Below, one piece after another: positions 8,340 to 17,046 of a DNA stretch of 64,000 bases (position 1 is the first letter of the stretch; each line of letters begins with the position of its first letter). The notes beneath the pieces are model-generated. The model saw only the letters and a program-made list of their open reading frames with translations. It ran no database searches and had not been told where the DNA came from. The stretch lies in NCBI RefSeq assembly GCF_001440345.1, contig NZ_LJYX01000021.1, positions 558,001 to 622,000 on the forward strand, given 5' to 3'. A program made the translations under genes and the position numbers. The stretch is from Colwellia sp. TT2012. Lineage in GTDB: Bacteria > Pseudomonadota > Gammaproteobacteria > Enterobacterales > Alteromonadaceae.

Positions 8340-9443
8340 TCATTCACGATCATCAGTAACTTGTTCAACCATTTGCTGCATTAAGCTATAAGAAAGTTGA
8401 CTATAGGGCGGCACAAATAAATCCGCATTAAACAGGTTTGGGTAGTGATCTAATAGTCCCCTACTGTCTAAGTTAACCGAGGCAGGTAACATAGAAAGTT
8501 CATCAACAATCCTCTGCTGAACTTTTTTACCAATAAAATAATTAGCAACGACTTCTGCTGCTGCTAGCTTTTTGCCTTTTAGCTCACGCACAAAATTAAT
8601 GGTATCAAGCCAAGCCAAATGGCCTTCTTTAAAATTAATTAACTGCCATTTTCCTCCATGCTCATTTTGTCTCTTTATCTCAGGCCCCCAACTAGATACG
8701 ATTTCAAGATTTTCATTAAACTTTGTTGAGCTTTGCCAAAACCCTCCGGCATTATTATAGAGCTGCTTAAATTTATTGAGCACAACGCCCTGCTTGGCAA
8801 GTAACTTTTTTAAAGCACTGCGATCATTTTTTTGTGCTAATTGCTCTAAGTAAAAAGGATGAAAGTCTAACGCTTGCAGTGTTAAGCCGACGTTATACCA
8901 AAACTGTCCTTGATTTAATGAGAACTTATTACGCCATTTAGCAGCCCATAAATCCTTGACTGAGGTCGGTATATCTTCTTTCTTAACCTTATTAGTATCG
9001 ACAAAAAAACCATAAACACCTCCTCCCCAGGGGATATAGAGTGGTTTACCTAGCTGCATGCCCATTGCTATTTGAGTGAGTTTTGGATCTAGGTTTTTAT
9101 AGTTGCTTAATCTAGGCGAGTTTATATCTATTGGCTGTAACAGTCTGGAAATCTGTTCACCGTGCATTTTAATAAAAAAAAGTGTCAGGAAAGTAATATC
9201 ACATTGCTTATTTCGGATCACGGCAAACATTTGATCGGCATCTTCAGCTTTCGTAGTGATGACTTCAACTTGATAGTTATAACCCTTACTTATCAATATT
9301 TCATTTACTTGCGTTATATTTTCAGCGGTCACATAGCCTGCCCAAGTAAAAATCCTTAGTTTTTCCATTGCAAATAATTGCCAAGGCAAAAGTAAAAGAA
9401 TACTAAATAATACTAGTTTTCTCACCACAGCGAGCCTCTTCAT
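8340..9443 (-). CDS. PotD/PotF-like periplasmic solute-binding protein
   Basis: This 367-residue exported protein has a signal peptide (residues 1-25, cleavage near LFA-M). The mature part begins with the EKLRIFTWAGYV pattern seen in spermidine/putrescine-type binding proteins (bacterial solute-binding family 1/8). It also has an IPWGGGVYGFFVDTNKV segment, the usual hinge-side motif. No permease or ATPase gene lies beside it. It could serve a transporter elsewhere or act as the ligand-sensing partner of a signalling protein. The ligand is unknown; polyamine is a family-level guess. The gene ends close to the dead histidine kinase and appears monocistronic. Confidence 0.75.
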   Translation of the reverse strand: MKRLAVVRKLVLFSILLLLPWQLFAMEKLRIFTWAGYVTAENITQVNEILISKGYNYQVEVITTKAEDADQMFAVIRNKQCDITFLTLFFIKMHGEQISRLLQPIDINSPRLSNYKNLDPKLTQIAMGMQLGKPLYIPWGGGVYGFFVDTNKVKKEDIPTSVKDLWAAKWRNKFSLNQGQFWYNVGLTLQALDFHPFYLEQLAQKNDRSALKKLLAKQGVVLNKFKQLYNNAGGFWQSSTKFNENLEIVSSWGPEIKRQNEHGGKWQLINFKEGHLAWLDTINFVRELKGKKLAAAEVVANYFIGKKVQQRIVDELSMLPASVNLDSRGLLDHYPNLFNADLFVPPYSQLSYSLMQQMVEQVTDDRE

Positions 9444-9547
9444 TGAATACTGATTACTGATTACTGATTAATTCAGTATAGAATGATCTCTAAGTTAAGC
9501 TTAGATATTTAGTGGACACAGCCATTTTCAGCTTAAGTTATTTATCA

Positions 9548-10534
9548 TTACTTTTTATTGTTAACACTGGGCAACTGCCAATGCTCAAATAGGCCATCGC
9601 TGTTGGTGGTAACCGCTATATTTCGACCTGAATAAGCAACGCTAAGTATCGATGAACGCCCCCGTGTCATTGTCGATTGCCACTGTGCAACTAAGGCACC
9701 ATCAGCTACTCGCCAAAGTTTAATCACCTGCTTAGGGGAGCCGGTTAACAGTAGTGAGTTATCACTCGAGAATATTGAGTCATTAAACTCGAAAAAACGT
9801 AAATGGGTATCTAATTCAGCGATAACTTTTCCCGTCGATAAATCCCAAAAAGTGCGATCTTTGATCGCATCTAGGGTGAAAGCAACTTTAGCATCGCTAC
9901 TAATACTGACATGATTCACTCTCGAACCATGGCTAAATTCATGAACAGTTTCCCCTGAGGCTGTTTGCCATAAACGTGCTTTTTTATCACTTGAACCCGT
10001 AAGCGCCATTTCGCCATCATCTGACAAGCTAACCGAATTAATATCTAATCTATGTATCGCAAAAGTAGTTACCTTGTTCCGCTTAACATCAATGATACTG
10101 GCTTTACCGTTGCGAAAACCTAATAATATTTTGTCGCCATTGGCAGAAATATCCATATCATTGATGATGTGGCCTTCGAGTTGCCACTCACCCATTTGTC
10201 GGTTGCCCAGCACCGAATATAAACGTACTGACATTTGATTAGACACTAAGTAAAATTGATTATCTTCACTAATATCAATCAGTTCAATAAACTTTGCGGC
10301 ATTACCCGTTAGACAATGCAAGGGCGATTTCACTTGTTTATTTTTCCATAAACAAACTGTTTTACCATCAGCGACTAAATTTAATTGACCGTCTTTAGAC
10401 AATGCTGAAGCGGTAATGATGTTATCACTATGGCTTAACGCTAAGGCTGATTTTCCGGTATGAACGTCTTGCTGGCTACAACCGAAAAGAGTTAATGCGC
10501 TTAGCGCACTGATTAGCGTGATAACTTTTACCAT
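9548..10534 (-). CDS. WD40-repeat lipoprotein
   Basis: This 328-residue protein starts with a lipoprotein signal (lipobox LTLFGC, Cys near residue 19). It continues as a WD40-like beta-propeller with repeated DGQLNLVADGKTVCLW, DGEMALTGSSDKKARLW and DNSLLLTGSPKQVIKLW-type blades. An in-frame ATG lies 15 codons upstream, but the start at 10534 is preferred: AAGGAA lies about 7 nt before it and a lipoprotein signal then begins immediately. It is probably a membrane-anchored protein exposed to the periplasm that serves as a scaffold. The partner is unknown. The neighbours are a solute-binding protein and a hydrolase lipoprotein, with no obvious shared pathway. Confidence 0.82.
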   Translation of the reverse strand: MVKVITLISALSALTLFGCSQQDVHTGKSALALSHSDNIITASALSKDGQLNLVADGKTVCLWKNKQVKSPLHCLTGNAAKFIELIDISEDNQFYLVSNQMSVRLYSVLGNRQMGEWQLEGHIINDMDISANGDKILLGFRNGKASIIDVKRNKVTTFAIHRLDINSVSLSDDGEMALTGSSDKKARLWQTASGETVHEFSHGSRVNHVSISSDAKVAFTLDAIKDRTFWDLSTGKVIAELDTHLRFFEFNDSIFSSDNSLLLTGSPKQVIKLWRVADGALVAQWQSTMTRGRSSILSVAYSGRNIAVTTNSDGLFEHWQLPSVNNKK

Positions 10535-10600
10535 AGAGTATTCCTTAATAAATTTGCGCTGACACGGGCAATTAGCCATTACTATAGCCAGCCACTTGCA

Positions 10601-10720
10601 GCTGCTAGCTTAGCAGCGTTTTATACTACGTTATTGATTTCTCCAAGGGAATAGCCATTCTCCTCAATCAATAGCTGACCGACTAGGGCTATATGCTTGA
10701 AATTGAGTATTTATCAGGCC
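10601..10720. repeat. Palindrome-rich intergenic repeat region
   Basis: The 348-bp gap between the divergent lipoprotein genes contains a perfect palindrome GCTGCTAGCTTAGCAGC (10601-10617). About 20 bp further on are TATTGATT...AATCAATA arms (roughly 10630-10670) enclosing CCAAGGGAATAGCCATT. ATAGCC motifs occur on both sides. This resembles short mobile or REP-like repeats, but no clear second copy of the whole unit occurs in this window. Promoters of both flanking genes must also lie here; none is obvious. Confidence 0.45.
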
Positions 10721-10882
10721 GACTTAAAAAATTAAATTGAACATATTAACGACATTATTGTCCTAAATAATCAATCATTTAAGAGCAGCACCATTGATGC
10801 TAGCCTAGCGAACAGCTAAATAAATACCGATAGCTAATGCTAAAAATGGCATTAACCTTTCAACAACAAGGAATGTGACCCG

Positions 10883-11752
10883 ATGAAAATATGTACAACA
10901 CTGTTAATTATAATTTTTATGCTCTCTGGCTGTGCGGTAAATATTACCGCAGACTCTTTTATTTACCAAGATGACAAGGTAGAGCCTTCGCTAGATTTAA
11001 TACAAATAAATAATAAAATCACTCACCATGCCACGTTAATTGATATATCTAAAATATCCCTGACTACACCAGAAGGTTTATTGCTTAATGGCGTAAAATT
11101 ATTACACAAAAATGCACAGGTAAATGTCATATTCTTTGGTGGCAACGGTATGAAAATAAGCCAGTCTGCTAGCATTCTAGATCAGTTTGCCCTATTACCT
11201 GCCAATGTGATTTGGTTTGATTATCGAGGCACAGGGGTTAGTGAGAAAAGAAGTAATTTAAGTGTCAAAGATTTACAAAATGATGCACTGAACATTTTTG
11301 ATTTCTCAAAGGAAAACTTACCCGACAATCTGCCAACCGCCGTTCATGGTTTATCCATGGGCTCATTATTAGCTAGTTATATAGCAAGCGAACGAGCAAT
11401 CGATGGTTTAATTCTTGATGGTGCGATTAGTACTGTTCCCGAATTAATTGATAATTTAGTACCCGCTTGGTCCACAGTATTTTCAACGGTAACGGTATCA
11501 CCTGAACTAGCGGCAATAGACAATATTAAACTTATTAGAAAATACACTAACCCTTTATTGTTTCTTATTGGTAAAAATGATTCAACCACCCCTGTTGAAT
11601 TTTCTCAAGCCTTATATGATGCATCCAATAGTAAAGACAAAACCTTAACAATCATCGCAGATACCGAGCATAGTCAAACGATGAAAAGAGAGCAAGCCAT
11701 TAAAGCTTATGCTACTTTTATTAAAGGCTTAACTTGTTGTGAAGATGGCTAA
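10883..11752 (+). CDS. Alpha/beta-hydrolase lipoprotein
   Basis: The 289-residue product has a lipoprotein signal (MLSGC, Cys near 17) and an alpha/beta-hydrolase fold. The nucleophile elbow is GLSMGS near residue 158. FFGGNGM near residue 90 is the likely oxyanion-hole strand. An aspartate in IGKNDSTTP near 232 and a histidine in DTEHSQ near 260 complete a credible catalytic triad. WFDYRGTGVSE is typical of the BEM46/YfhR-like serine hydrolases. The substrate is unknown. The small lipoprotein gene downstream starts 82 bp after this stop and may be co-transcribed. Confidence 0.8.
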   Translation: MKICTTLLIIIFMLSGCAVNITADSFIYQDDKVEPSLDLIQINNKITHHATLIDISKISLTTPEGLLLNGVKLLHKNAQVNVIFFGGNGMKISQSASILDQFALLPANVIWFDYRGTGVSEKRSNLSVKDLQNDALNIFDFSKENLPDNLPTAVHGLSMGSLLASYIASERAIDGLILDGAISTVPELIDNLVPAWSTVFSTVTVSPELAAIDNIKLIRKYTNPLLFLIGKNDSTTPVEFSQALYDASNSKDKTLTIIADTEHSQTMKREQAIKAYATFIKGLTCCEDG

Positions 11753-11834
11753 CAGCTTAGGCTGAGTAGCTTTACTGTCAATGGTACCGCTGGCAAAGAT
11801 TATGTCAGCGTCAAGGTTGTATCTAGGAGTAAAA

Positions 11835-12161
11835 ATGTATAAAAAAATCACTTGCACTATCATCTTAACGACGCTATTAACGGCTTGTATTATACCAATT
11901 AGCTCAAGCTGTAGTAGAGACCGAACTTTTGATAATGACAATAATGGTTTCCCCCCTAAAGGACAAGATTGTAGTACCGCCGATGCTGCCATTTATCTGG
12001 CCAGTGCACTTTATAACGAAGTACAAAATCAACCAGAAAAAGAAGCTGCAACCAGTAATCCTCCCCAAAAAAATGCTAAGTGCTCACACTTGATAGGAAA
12101 GTCTCAAAAAGAATGTATCCGTTTAAAGGACGATGCATACGATCCTTTAGATGAGTTGTAA
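11835..12161 (+). CDS. Small cysteine-containing lipoprotein of unknown function
   Basis: This 108-residue protein starts at 11835, after AGGAGT about 5 nt upstream; a longer in-frame start is disfavoured because it precedes this site. The N-terminus is a lipoprotein signal with lipobox LLTAC. The mature part is hydrophilic, with Cys residues in SSSCSRD, GQDCSTAD, AKCSHL and KECIRL that could form disulfides in the periplasm. I do not recognise a family. It follows the alpha/beta-hydrolase lipoprotein on the same strand. Confidence 0.65.
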   Translation: MYKKITCTIILTTLLTACIIPISSSCSRDRTFDNDNNGFPPKGQDCSTADAAIYLASALYNEVQNQPEKEAATSNPPQKNAKCSHLIGKSQKECIRLKDDAYDPLDEL

Positions 12162-12195
12162 ATCATCATAAGCAAAGCAAATAAGCATAACTTTC

Positions 12196-12348
12196 ATGAG
12201 TAAAATAATGCAATCATTGACGCCATTAATGGCTCAGCTAATTCCTCAAGGAGTGAATCGAGAGGCCTTGCGCTCGCAGCCACTCGACAGAGAAAAGGCT
12301 AAAAATCGCATCGTGCTAACCGCGAATGTTCGAGGTAAGCTAAAGTAA
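12196..12348 (+). CDS. Possible 50-residue ORF
   Basis: An ATG at 12196 opens 50 codons (MSKIMQSLTPLMAQLIPQGV..., basic C-terminus ending VRGKLK) and stops at 12348. It overlaps the end of the convergent epimerase gene by 9 bp. The composition looks protein-like, but no good ribosome binding site precedes it and I recognise no family. It could be a real small protein, the tail of a lost gene, or chance. Confidence 0.25.
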   Translation: MSKIMQSLTPLMAQLIPQGVNREALRSQPLDREKAKNRIVLTANVRGKLK

Positions 12349-13221
12349 ATCCGCAAGAGCATGTTCAAGGTTACTGTGATTAAAATCAAAACCATGATTG
12401 AGCAATTTTTGCGGATAAATATTTTGGCTAGTCAGTAATAACTCAGCCCCTTGGCCCATTAAACTTTTGAGCATAAAGGCCGGTACACTAAACCAAGTCG
12501 GTCGATTAAATTGCTGACCTAAGGCTTTAGTGAAGGCAGCATTGGTTAATGGCTTTGGTGAGGTACAATTAATAGCGCCCTCAATACTGGTTGTTTGTAA
12601 GCTAAAATGAATAATGTGCACCATATCATCGATATGAATCCAAGACATATACTGCTGCCCATGGCCAAGCTTACCCCCTAATCCTAGCGTAAAGGGTAAA
12701 CGCATTTTCGCCAATGCGCCGCCATCACTCGCTAAAATCACACCGGTACGTAACAGCACTACCCGACAATGTTCACGCGCTTTTAGGGCAATACTTTCCC
12801 ACTTTTCACATAACGAATGAGCAAAATCTGCCTGGCTGACTTGGGCATCTTCATGAGTGGAAACATTGCCAGTTTCACCATAGTAACCTATGGCTGAGCC
12901 ACTGATTAAACAAGTCGGCTTAACTCTAGCGCGCTCAATCATGGCAATAATTTGTTCGGTTATTTGCCAGCGACTTTGGCAAATCTTTTCTTTTTGCTTA
13001 ACGGTCCAGCGTTTATCAATAATAGGCTCACCGGCAAGGTTGATTATCACCTCAAAACAATTCTGCTCGGGCAGTTGCTCAATAAACTCAATCCCTTGAG
13101 GTAAACCTTGCTTAGCTTTTTCGCTATTACGGGTTAACACGGTGAATTGATACGGCTGCTGAAATGATTTGATAAAGTGCCGACCAATTAAGCCAGTACC
13201 GCCAGTTATTAAGATTTTCAT
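12340..13221 (-). CDS. TIGR01777-family NAD(P)-binding epimerase (YfcH-like)
   Basis: The 293-residue protein is a short-chain-dehydrogenase-like sugar epimerase homologue. It has an N-terminal Rossmann motif GGTGLIG (residues 7-13), INLAGEPI near 60, an SGSAIGYYG active-site strand near 110, and the family-specific C-terminal domain (NCTSPKPLTNAAFTKALG). This matches TIGR01777/YfcH. The physiological substrate is not established for the family. It reads toward a small possible ORF and away from ydbL, from which a strong bidirectional terminator separates it. Confidence 0.88.
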   Translation of the reverse strand: MKILITGGTGLIGRHFIKSFQQPYQFTVLTRNSEKAKQGLPQGIEFIEQLPEQNCFEVIINLAGEPIIDKRWTVKQKEKICQSRWQITEQIIAMIERARVKPTCLISGSAIGYYGETGNVSTHEDAQVSQADFAHSLCEKWESIALKAREHCRVVLLRTGVILASDGGALAKMRLPFTLGLGGKLGHGQQYMSWIHIDDMVHIIHFSLQTTSIEGAINCTSPKPLTNAAFTKALGQQFNRPTWFSVPAFMLKSLMGQGAELLLTSQNIYPQKLLNHGFDFNHSNLEHALADLL

Positions 13222-13376
13222 CTTTGCTCACCATGATAGATAACACATTAATTCTTTAATAATAGTAGTTATAGTTAACATAAGGCAGTTTTATCCAGCC
13301 AAGGTTAGTAATGATAAAGGCAATAACGTCAGTAAAGGATAAGGTGATTGATTAGCACCTACTAATCAAAAAAGAT

Positions 13377-13417
13377 AAAAAAACCGCAGCACTTAGTTAA
13401 GTGCTGCGGTTTTTTAT
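13377..13417. terminator. Strong bidirectional intrinsic terminator
   Basis: A perfect 12-bp stem CCGCAGCACTTA/TAAGTGCTGCGG (13384-13395 and 13398-13409) is flanked by an A-tract on the left and TTTTTT on the right. It would terminate transcription in both directions. On the minus strand it ends the ydbL unit before the epimerase gene. Confidence 0.9.
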
Positions 13418-13481
13418 TGACTATTAAACTAGCTATTATTGAAATAGTTACTGTTCTATGACTTAAACTGAGACTAGTAAG

Positions 13482-13847
13482 TTATTTTTTAACCCATTGG
13501 CCAGCAGCATTTTTAATTAAATGCCCTGCTTGGGTTTTCGAGATAGATTTTTCACCCGCTAATTTAGTAACTTGCTGCATAGTAATTTTGTTTTTACGCG
13601 CTAAGTTCAAGTAAATATCTTTGCGTTTTTTATTCACCATAGTAACTAGGCTGCTTACTTCATCGCTGGCAACTACCACACCTAAATAGCCATTAGCCAA
13701 TTCACCAACAAGGCCTTGCTGTTTTGCTTGGTCAATAGATATTGCCCACGCCGAAAATGCCATGGTTGAGGCAACAAGTACTAGGCATACTTTCCTAATG
13801 AAGAGCTTAATTGAATGCTTGATTGAATGCTTTATTACGTTGTTCAT
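13482..13847 (-). CDS. ydbL: YdbL-family periplasmic protein (DUF1318)
   Basis: This 121-residue secreted protein has a signal peptide ending near AWA-I (about residue 35). The mature domain contains AKQQGLVGELANGYLGVV, the signature of YdbL/DUF1318, followed by a basic C-terminal half. It lies 8 bp downstream of the YnbE-type lipoprotein gene and with it forms the ydbH-ynbE-ydbL set. In E. coli this trio supports lipid transport between membranes, with YdbH as the AsmA-like bridge. An earlier in-frame methionine was not needed. A strong terminator follows. Confidence 0.9.
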   Translation of the reverse strand: MNNVIKHSIKHSIKLFIRKVCLVLVASTMAFSAWAISIDQAKQQGLVGELANGYLGVVVASDEVSSLVTMVNKKRKDIYLNLARKNKITMQQVTKLAGEKSISKTQAGHLIKNAAGQWVKK

Positions 13848-13855
13848 ACTTGCTC

Positions 13856-14038
13856 CTAAAAGATATCGCTATCGTCACTGAAAATATCATCAAGTTCTTT
13901 ATCGACTTTTATCCGAATCTCATGATCAATTTTGAGATTTAAATTAATGGTGATTGGCTCTTTAGCACTCACTTCAATTTTATGAGTACAAGCCGTAAAT
14001 AAAAAAACAGCTAGCAGAGGTGCCAGTATTTTATCCAT
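13856..14038 (-). CDS. ynbE: YnbE-family lipoprotein
   Basis: The 60-residue lipoprotein has lipobox LFTAC (Cys near 17) and a mature part EVSAKEPITINLNLKIDHEI typical of YnbE. In E. coli, YnbE is the outer-membrane partner of the AsmA-like protein YdbH. It starts after a 282-bp gap from ydbH that is nearly all taken up by a repeat element. Gene order on the minus strand is ydbH, ynbE, ydbL, as in enterobacteria. Confidence 0.9.
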   Translation of the reverse strand: MDKILAPLLAVFLFTACTHKIEVSAKEPITINLNLKIDHEIRIKVDKELDDIFSDDSDIF

Positions 14039-14056
14039 AAATGTTCCTTAATGACG

Positions 14057-14322
14057 AGGGTCTGTTGACCTTTCAGGGTTGAAATTTATTCAATTTAAAA
14101 CGGGCTTAATCGCGGCGCGAGCTTTGTATCATAGTTATTCTATTAAAAAAAGCGAGCAACAATGAATAAGTTCGTTTTAAATGAACCCAAAGGGCAGCAC
14201 TTGTTTGAAATTTATACTACGTTATCGTATGTTCATGTAGCTAGCTACATTTCACATACTCTGCCTTGCCTAAATATCAAACATGTTGCTGTAAAAGTAA
14301 TCTCGAAAGTTCAACAGACCCT
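14057..14322. mobile_element. MITE-like repeat inserted between ydbH and ynbE
   Basis: A 266-bp non-coding unit is bounded by 18-bp inverted repeats: AGGGTCTGTTGACCTTTC at 14057 and, at the right end, the complement of AGGGTCTGTTGAACTTTC, ending at 14322 (17 of 18 match). There is no ORF. The stop codon of ydbH (TAG, complement at 14321-14323) is formed partly by the last bases of the element. A target-site duplication is not clear. The tip GGGTCTGTTG resembles the GGCTCTGTTG tip of the element at 2751. Confidence 0.7.
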
Positions 14323-16960
14323 AATGTAAGCCTTTGATTAATTTGTTCTCAAAGTACTCGGTGATATTGAATGACTCTAACAAACCTAATAAGTCATAGC
14401 TAAGGTTTAAATTTAAATTTACTTCATTATCTAAATCAGGATTTCTGCCCTTGATTTCGGTCACGAGCAACATATAACCGTCATCCGTCATTGATACGGC
14501 AGAAGTTAAATGATGATAGTGTAAGTTTTCCAAGGCAGCAAATGCCAAACTAAACTCTGTGCTACTGGCTTTTAGCTCTGCGACCGCAGAGTTATTATAA
14601 ACTTGGATAAGGCCATCACCAACATTGTGTAAATGCCCGGCTTTAATAAGAAAATGTTCGCCATCATAATATAAAGGCAATTGCCCTGAAACCTTGCCAG
14701 TAACGACTATACCTTGCTTTTTATCTAACTCGAGTAGTTTTTCCAAGTCTATTTTAGTTAATTTAACCTCTACGGCCAACGTTTTACTAAAAGGCCATTG
14801 TGCGTGAGCAATAGCAAAAGACCCGCCAAACAAATTACCCTGGGTATTTCTGGCAACAACGTTTAGCTCACCTTGGACAAAATCAATAGCGGTTTGCGTC
14901 GAAAATTGAGTAATTACCGTGGCGGTTTCGATCTTGGCAATGGTCAGATTATTGACCGCATTAACCTTACCTTTAACTTCTGCAGCTATGGATGTTAGCC
15001 GATCATGTTGTAGGATAAATTGCTGTTGCCAGTTAAGTTCTTGCAGCCAAGTACCATCTATTTCACCGCTAACATCCTTTACCGACAAAGCTAATAACAT
15101 CGGATTAGCCATGAAATTTTCATTATTTTTAATTTGCCCTGATAAGTGGTAACTGAGTGTGCCATCAATAAGTTCCATTTCAATGGGCAGCTTTATTTTT
15201 AAGGCGAATAAGTCGGTAATTAGTAGCTCTTTTGCGAAGATCTCTATGCTGGGTTGACGTATATCACCGGTTAATTTCACCCTAGCGATGGCTAAGTTGT
15301 CGGCAATCACTTCGGCATGTATGACTATTTTATCAACACTACCACTAACCTTAGTATTTAACTCAAGCCTGTTAATATGGATAATATTAGGTAGATGTAG
15401 TTGGCTTATCTGGTTGTTAATTTCCAGTTCAAAAGTCACACCCGCAATATTATTTTTCTGACTTTTCAGGTCCTTTTTGGCAATAGCGACACTGCCTTGC
15501 CAGTGGCTAATAAACGATGTCACTGTTGGTTTGTTTTTTATTTTTTCTTGCTGGCCCAGAGTTACTGGCAGGCTTAGCTGAGTTATTTCAATGGCAGTGT
15601 CTTCACCAAGTGTTACTTGCCAAAAGTCATTATACTGTACCAGTTCACCGATAATATTTAGTCTTACCAGCTGTTTACTAAAAGGCTGTAATTGGCCAAT
15701 ATTTACTTGTCCTGTCAGTAAAAATTGCGCTTTTTGTAAGTTAACCGTTATTGCTGCCTTATCATGATAACTGAGTGCTAAATTATTGAGTGATAGTATT
15801 AGCGGTTCATTGATATTGCTAGTACTGATATTAAAGCCATCGCTTATAATGCGCTGCTTGGCGAAATCTATCTTTACCAAGCCCCTTGGGCTAACACTTA
15901 CCTCGTTGATAACATTATCGTTAAGGAAATTGATCACTTGCGGAGCAATTCCTTGCGCAGAGAGTGCCTTAAGCAGCTGTGGTTGTTCAATAATTAGCTG
16001 TATTTTATTGTGCTGATAACTTGCTTGATTCTTATCATGAGTAAAATCCAAGGTTAAATTACCAACCGTGAATACTGATTGCCAAGCCAATGTTGCTTCG
16101 ATCTCAATAGGCCCTGATTGGGCAAAACCTTGCTCTGCCCGAAAAGAAAAATGACTAAGTGTATTTGTCATAGTCAAGACTTGCTGATGCCAGTCAATTT
16201 GGCTGTTAAACTGCCCCATAACAGACCAAGCTTCATTTTCTGCATTCACTAACTGTGCGACTAATGCTGGCGGTAAAGCCGATTGATGCACAGTCAAAAA
16301 ACTTCTCAACCTGGCTAAATCAGTGTTTATGTTAGCGCTAAATCCTTGCTGTTTTCGCACGAGGTCAAGGGCAAAAACATACTCTTGTTTAGCGTTAGCT
16401 AGGGAAAAATGAAACTGCTCTGCTGTCGCTGATAATCCTCCTTGATAAATCAACTTTTGCTGAGTTTGTTGATTTTGTTGATTAGTGAAGACCTGATAAC
16501 TAAATGCTTGGATATCAAGTTCAACAGGCACAGTAAACTGGACAATATCATTGAGTAACTGGCTAAGTTGAATAGGAAACTCGTTATATTTTTGGGGAGT
16601 TGAACTGACGGGTAAAGAAATATCAGCTTTAGCGCGCACATTAGCTGAGGCAATGTGTATCGCTGAAATGGACTCCGCTATTTTAGCCGCTGTTAAATAA
16701 GCAGGTTCAAACTGCCACTTTATTCTGGTATTAATTAACTCTAGGTCAGCATAAGGCGTGTCAATACATAAGCGGTTAATCAACAAATCAAAGTCAGTAT
16801 TAAGAGTGAATTCAATACAAGTTATCGCACTATTATGCTGTACTAAATAATTATTTACGATTGAAGTAACCACTGAACTACGGCTATACCACACCGTAGC
16901 AAATACCATAGTGACTACTAATAAGGCAGCTAGAATAAATTTTAAAAAGCGCAATGACAT
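14321..16960 (-). CDS. ydbH: YdbH-family AsmA-like intermembrane protein
   Basis: The 879-residue protein has one N-terminal membrane anchor (residues about 7-27) followed by a long beta-rich periplasmic body. The C-terminal part (GVVVTGKVSGQLPLYYDG...) matches the YdbH domain, and ynbE and ydbL lie downstream. YdbH is one of the E. coli AsmA-like proteins that bridge inner and outer membranes for phospholipid traffic, with YnbE as partner. Length matches E. coli YdbH. The C-terminus ends in the boundary of the inserted repeat, so the last residues may differ from the ancestral form. Transcription must cross the 266-bp repeat to reach ynbE. Confidence 0.88.
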   Translation of the reverse strand: MSLRFLKFILAALLVVTMVFATVWYSRSSVVTSIVNNYLVQHNSAITCIEFTLNTDFDLLINRLCIDTPYADLELINTRIKWQFEPAYLTAAKIAESISAIHIASANVRAKADISLPVSSTPQKYNEFPIQLSQLLNDIVQFTVPVELDIQAFSYQVFTNQQNQQTQQKLIYQGGLSATAEQFHFSLANAKQEYVFALDLVRKQQGFSANINTDLARLRSFLTVHQSALPPALVAQLVNAENEAWSVMGQFNSQIDWHQQVLTMTNTLSHFSFRAEQGFAQSGPIEIEATLAWQSVFTVGNLTLDFTHDKNQASYQHNKIQLIIEQPQLLKALSAQGIAPQVINFLNDNVINEVSVSPRGLVKIDFAKQRIISDGFNISTSNINEPLILSLNNLALSYHDKAAITVNLQKAQFLLTGQVNIGQLQPFSKQLVRLNIIGELVQYNDFWQVTLGEDTAIEITQLSLPVTLGQQEKIKNKPTVTSFISHWQGSVAIAKKDLKSQKNNIAGVTFELEINNQISQLHLPNIIHINRLELNTKVSGSVDKIVIHAEVIADNLAIARVKLTGDIRQPSIEIFAKELLITDLFALKIKLPIEMELIDGTLSYHLSGQIKNNENFMANPMLLALSVKDVSGEIDGTWLQELNWQQQFILQHDRLTSIAAEVKGKVNAVNNLTIAKIETATVITQFSTQTAIDFVQGELNVVARNTQGNLFGGSFAIAHAQWPFSKTLAVEVKLTKIDLEKLLELDKKQGIVVTGKVSGQLPLYYDGEHFLIKAGHLHNVGDGLIQVYNNSAVAELKASSTEFSLAFAALENLHYHHLTSAVSMTDDGYMLLVTEIKGRNPDLDNEVNLNLNLSYDLLGLLESFNITEYFENKLIKGLH

Positions 16961-17046
16961 AGAGGTATGACTAGATAATATTGATGGTTATCAGTATACC
17001 AGAAACTCTACTATAACTAATATTTCCACGCTCTAGGTATTCCTTA

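Noticed and set aside
11729..11992. 87-codon minus-strand ORF opposite the small lipoprotein
   Set aside because: The plus-strand gene has a good ribosome site and lipoprotein signal; the opposite frame is a shadow.
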